Part shown: piece after piece, positions 62,550 through 64,000 of the stretch
How positions within the stretch are numbered: position 1 is the first letter of the stretch
Layout of the letters: each line of letters starts with the position of its first letter
Origin: Bactericera cockerelli
Lineage: Eukaryota; Arthropoda; Insecta; Hemiptera; Triozidae
Direction of reading: 5' to 3'
Assembly: GCA_024516035.1 (NCBI GenBank)
Contig: CM044965.1
Span: forward strand, 2,891,146 to 2,955,145
DNA: 64,000 bases
Program-made: the position numbers and the translations under genes
Notes under the pieces: generated by a model
Seen by the model: the letters and a program-made list of their open reading frames with translations, nothing else
Told to the model about the DNA's origin: nothing
Databases searched by the model: none

Positions 62550-62765
62550 CGTGCACTGGTAGTCAAGTGGTTAACGCGCTAGTCTGGTAATCCAGGTAGC
62601 GTAGGGATCCGTTGGTTCGAATCCCACCCAGTGCATGAATTTTTCTTCATTAATTTGAATTTGTGACCACATAATAATGAGACTCTAAGGGTTAGGTGGT
62701 AGAAAATGCTTTGAGCATTAACCTCGCCTGGTGGTAACCTTAATCCACGAAAGAGTGTTATTATT
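62550..62765 (+). mobile_element. SINE family B, plus, reference copy
   Basis: GTGCACTGGTAGTCAAGTGG, TTAACGCGCTAGTCTGGTAA, GTTGGTTCGAATCCCACCCA, GAGACTCTAAGGGTTAGGTG and CGAAAGAGTGTTATTATT. Confidence 0.88.
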
Positions 62766-63341
62766 CTTAGCACCGGCCGCGCCTGGTCATCTAGGCGTGG
62801 CCGGTGCTCACGGGTAAGTAAGTAAGTGGTTAATACCAACTTCTTTCAATTAGTTTTTGTCAAGACAAGTCTTCTTCTGGGAAGAAGTCAGTCAAGAGGA
62901 GGACATCTCGGTGATCTACGATTCTCTTTCTTAATCAACCTCCGCTATTATGCGAGATGTCGAATTGTGTGCTTCTTTCAGGTCAACTGAAATTGTGTAA
63001 TATAGTCTTAGGTCAGGAGGCAATGGACCACTTGCACCAGTTAAGATAAGATAAGGTAGGCTTTATTTAAGCATATTTTTACAATTTTACATAGTTTACT
63101 GAATTTACAGAGGAAAAAAAAAAACTCAACCATGGAGTTCATAAGTTAAAATAAACATTTTTTAAGAAAATTAAATACAATTGGCTGAAGGCCTCAGCCT
63201 TACAGACAGATAGACAGACACACGGACCAATGACTGAAACTTTGGATTCAGGCTCTGGGGACCTTAAAACGTGTTTTGGCACTGAAAACTGACTACCGAA
63301 AATTTTGGGTGATTCGAATCACCAAATAATTACTTGTCTTT
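62766..63341. other. No gene; small palindromes and an A run
   Basis: GCACCGGCCGCGCCTGG and CTAGGCGTGGCCGGTGC (62771-62808) are inverted. TAGGCTTTATTTAAGCATAT (about 63057) resembles the terminal part of a LINE tail on the minus strand. No exon is supported. Confidence 0.4.
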
Positions 63342-63560
63342 CTATGTATCGGATAAGGAATGTAAAGAAGCCCCATATGGAGGACGTGTAGACTGAAAAA
63401 TCCAATTCGGTAAATATAACGTTACAGTTCCGTTTTTACTCCGATTCGGTAACATTAGAAGACCTTTTTGAAGGTCTTTCGCGTTCGTTTTTCGTGGGTT
63501 TTTGATGGCTTTTTCTTGTATATTTTCTATAGAATTGGTCATTCACGAAAGAAAAAATCT
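63342..63560 (-). pseudogene. Diverged relative of the 26722-26946 frame
   Basis: Minus-strand frame MTNSIENIQEKAIKNPRKTN and AKDLQKGL resembles the other frame over about 35 residues, and the upstream DNA (TTCTATAG, GTGAATGA) matches too. After that the two frames part, probably through a frameshift. Unrecognised family. Confidence 0.35.
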
Positions 63561-63645
63561 ATTTGCAAGTGGCCCATTATTTCACGTCACCTGAAATTGT
63601 GTAATCTTTGTCTTAGGTCAGGACTTAGCAGGTAATTGTGATTAA

Positions 63646-63825
63646 TAATAATAACACTCTTTAGTGGGAAGGTAACCACTAAGCGAGGTTGATGCTCAAA
63701 GCATTCTCTACCACTTAACCCTCAGAGTCTTATTATTATGTGGTCACCAACTCAAATTAATGAGGAAAGAATCATGCTCTGGGTGGGATTCGAATGAACA
63801 GATCCCTACGCTACCAGAGTGCACC
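63646..63825 (-). mobile_element. SINE family B, minus, truncated
   Basis: AATAACACTCTTTAGTGGGA, AGGTAACCACTAAGCGAGGT, TTATTATTATGTGGTCACCA and GGTGGGATTCGAATGAACAG. Breaks off in the tRNA-like head. Confidence 0.8.
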
Positions 63826-63834
63826 ATTAATGAC

Positions 63835-63866
63835 AATTTTCTCTTTTCTCTGTTTACAGGTAAGTT
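63835..63866 (+). promoter_or_regulatory. Candidate recursive splice site (zero-length exon)
   Basis: A pyrimidine tract CTCTTTTCTCTGTTTACAG is fused directly to GTAAGT, with the junction between 63859 and 63860. This is the ratchet-point form used for stepwise removal of long introns in insects. Same strand as the exon at 35597-35722. Confidence 0.5.
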
Positions 63867-63965
63867 CTTCAGTTCAATATTGGGTGGCATATGTATAAGT
63901 GGTTCAATCAAGCAGTCATCTCTGTAGTAAGTTTGTCTTTCTTACATTAACCATATTTTTTTCTT

Positions 63966-64000
63966 CTTACAAGAGTGAATTCCCGGTCATACCCAGGCTG
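63966..64000 (+). mobile_element. Start of a shared SINE body, cut by the window end
   Basis: TTCCCGGTCATACCCAGGCT matches the beginning of the common SINE body. It cannot be assigned to a head type. Confidence 0.4.

Noticed and set aside
62960..62985. TTCTTTCAG/GTCAAC as a second recursive splice site
   Set aside because: The donor half GTCAAC lacks the GTAAGT or GTGAGT consensus.

Overview
The window is animal nuclear DNA, AT-rich and very dense in repeats. Spliced exon signals, tRNA- and 5S-derived SINEs, non-LTR retroelement pieces, hAT, pogo/mariner and Helitron-like elements and long minisatellites all point to a metazoan. An arthropod is my guess, but nothing here fixes the species. 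There is no prokaryotic-style gene organisation. Most open frames are chance frames in repeats or low-complexity DNA. The only host coding sequence I trust is a small exon at 35597-35722 on the plus strand. Weaker exon-like signals lie at 26722-26946 (minus), 42291-42342 and 53056-53067, and a recursive-splice-like site lies at 63859/63860. Much of the window may therefore be long intron.

Layout. 0-10 kb: MITEs, SINEs, a nested inverted-repeat complex (6.2-8.0 kb) and a hAT MITE inside a SINE. 10.0-15.0 kb: a 63-bp minisatellite split by a 3.8-kb terminal-inverted-repeat element that itself carries a 5S-derived SINE. 15-19.6 kb: tandem duplications, a pogo-like MITE and a cluster of tRNA-Thr-like SINEs. 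19.97-23.88 kb: a 75-bp satellite of about 52 units with a 900-bp higher-order duplication. 24-35 kb: SINEs, LINE tails, a long perfect hairpin, and a three-copy repeat of an apparent splice donor next to a 74-residue frame. 35.6-37.2 kb: the glutamine-rich exon followed by 15 tandem copies of its 3' end, each with its splice donor. 37.7-38.6 kb: an unrelated 81-bp satellite. 39.5-40.3 kb: a minisatellite, then a complete hammerhead ribozyme motif in a retrozyme-like unit. 40.5-45 kb: G/C homopolymers, pyrimidine and purine tracts and SINEs. 45.3-47.2 kb: a 5'-truncated but still open non-LTR retrotransposon inserted in a SINE. 47-64 kb: more MITEs (mariner, pogo, hAT), SINEs, duplications and LINE tails.

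The strongest candidates for new biology are two. One is the array of repeated exon tails with donors at 35.9-37.2 kb, whose copies differ almost only at synonymous positions and some of which carry their own polypyrimidine-AG acceptor. The other is the hammerhead ribozyme at 40211-40282. A third theme is SINE modularity: 5S rRNA heads and tRNA heads share one body and tail. All calls come from reading the sequence; no database search was run.
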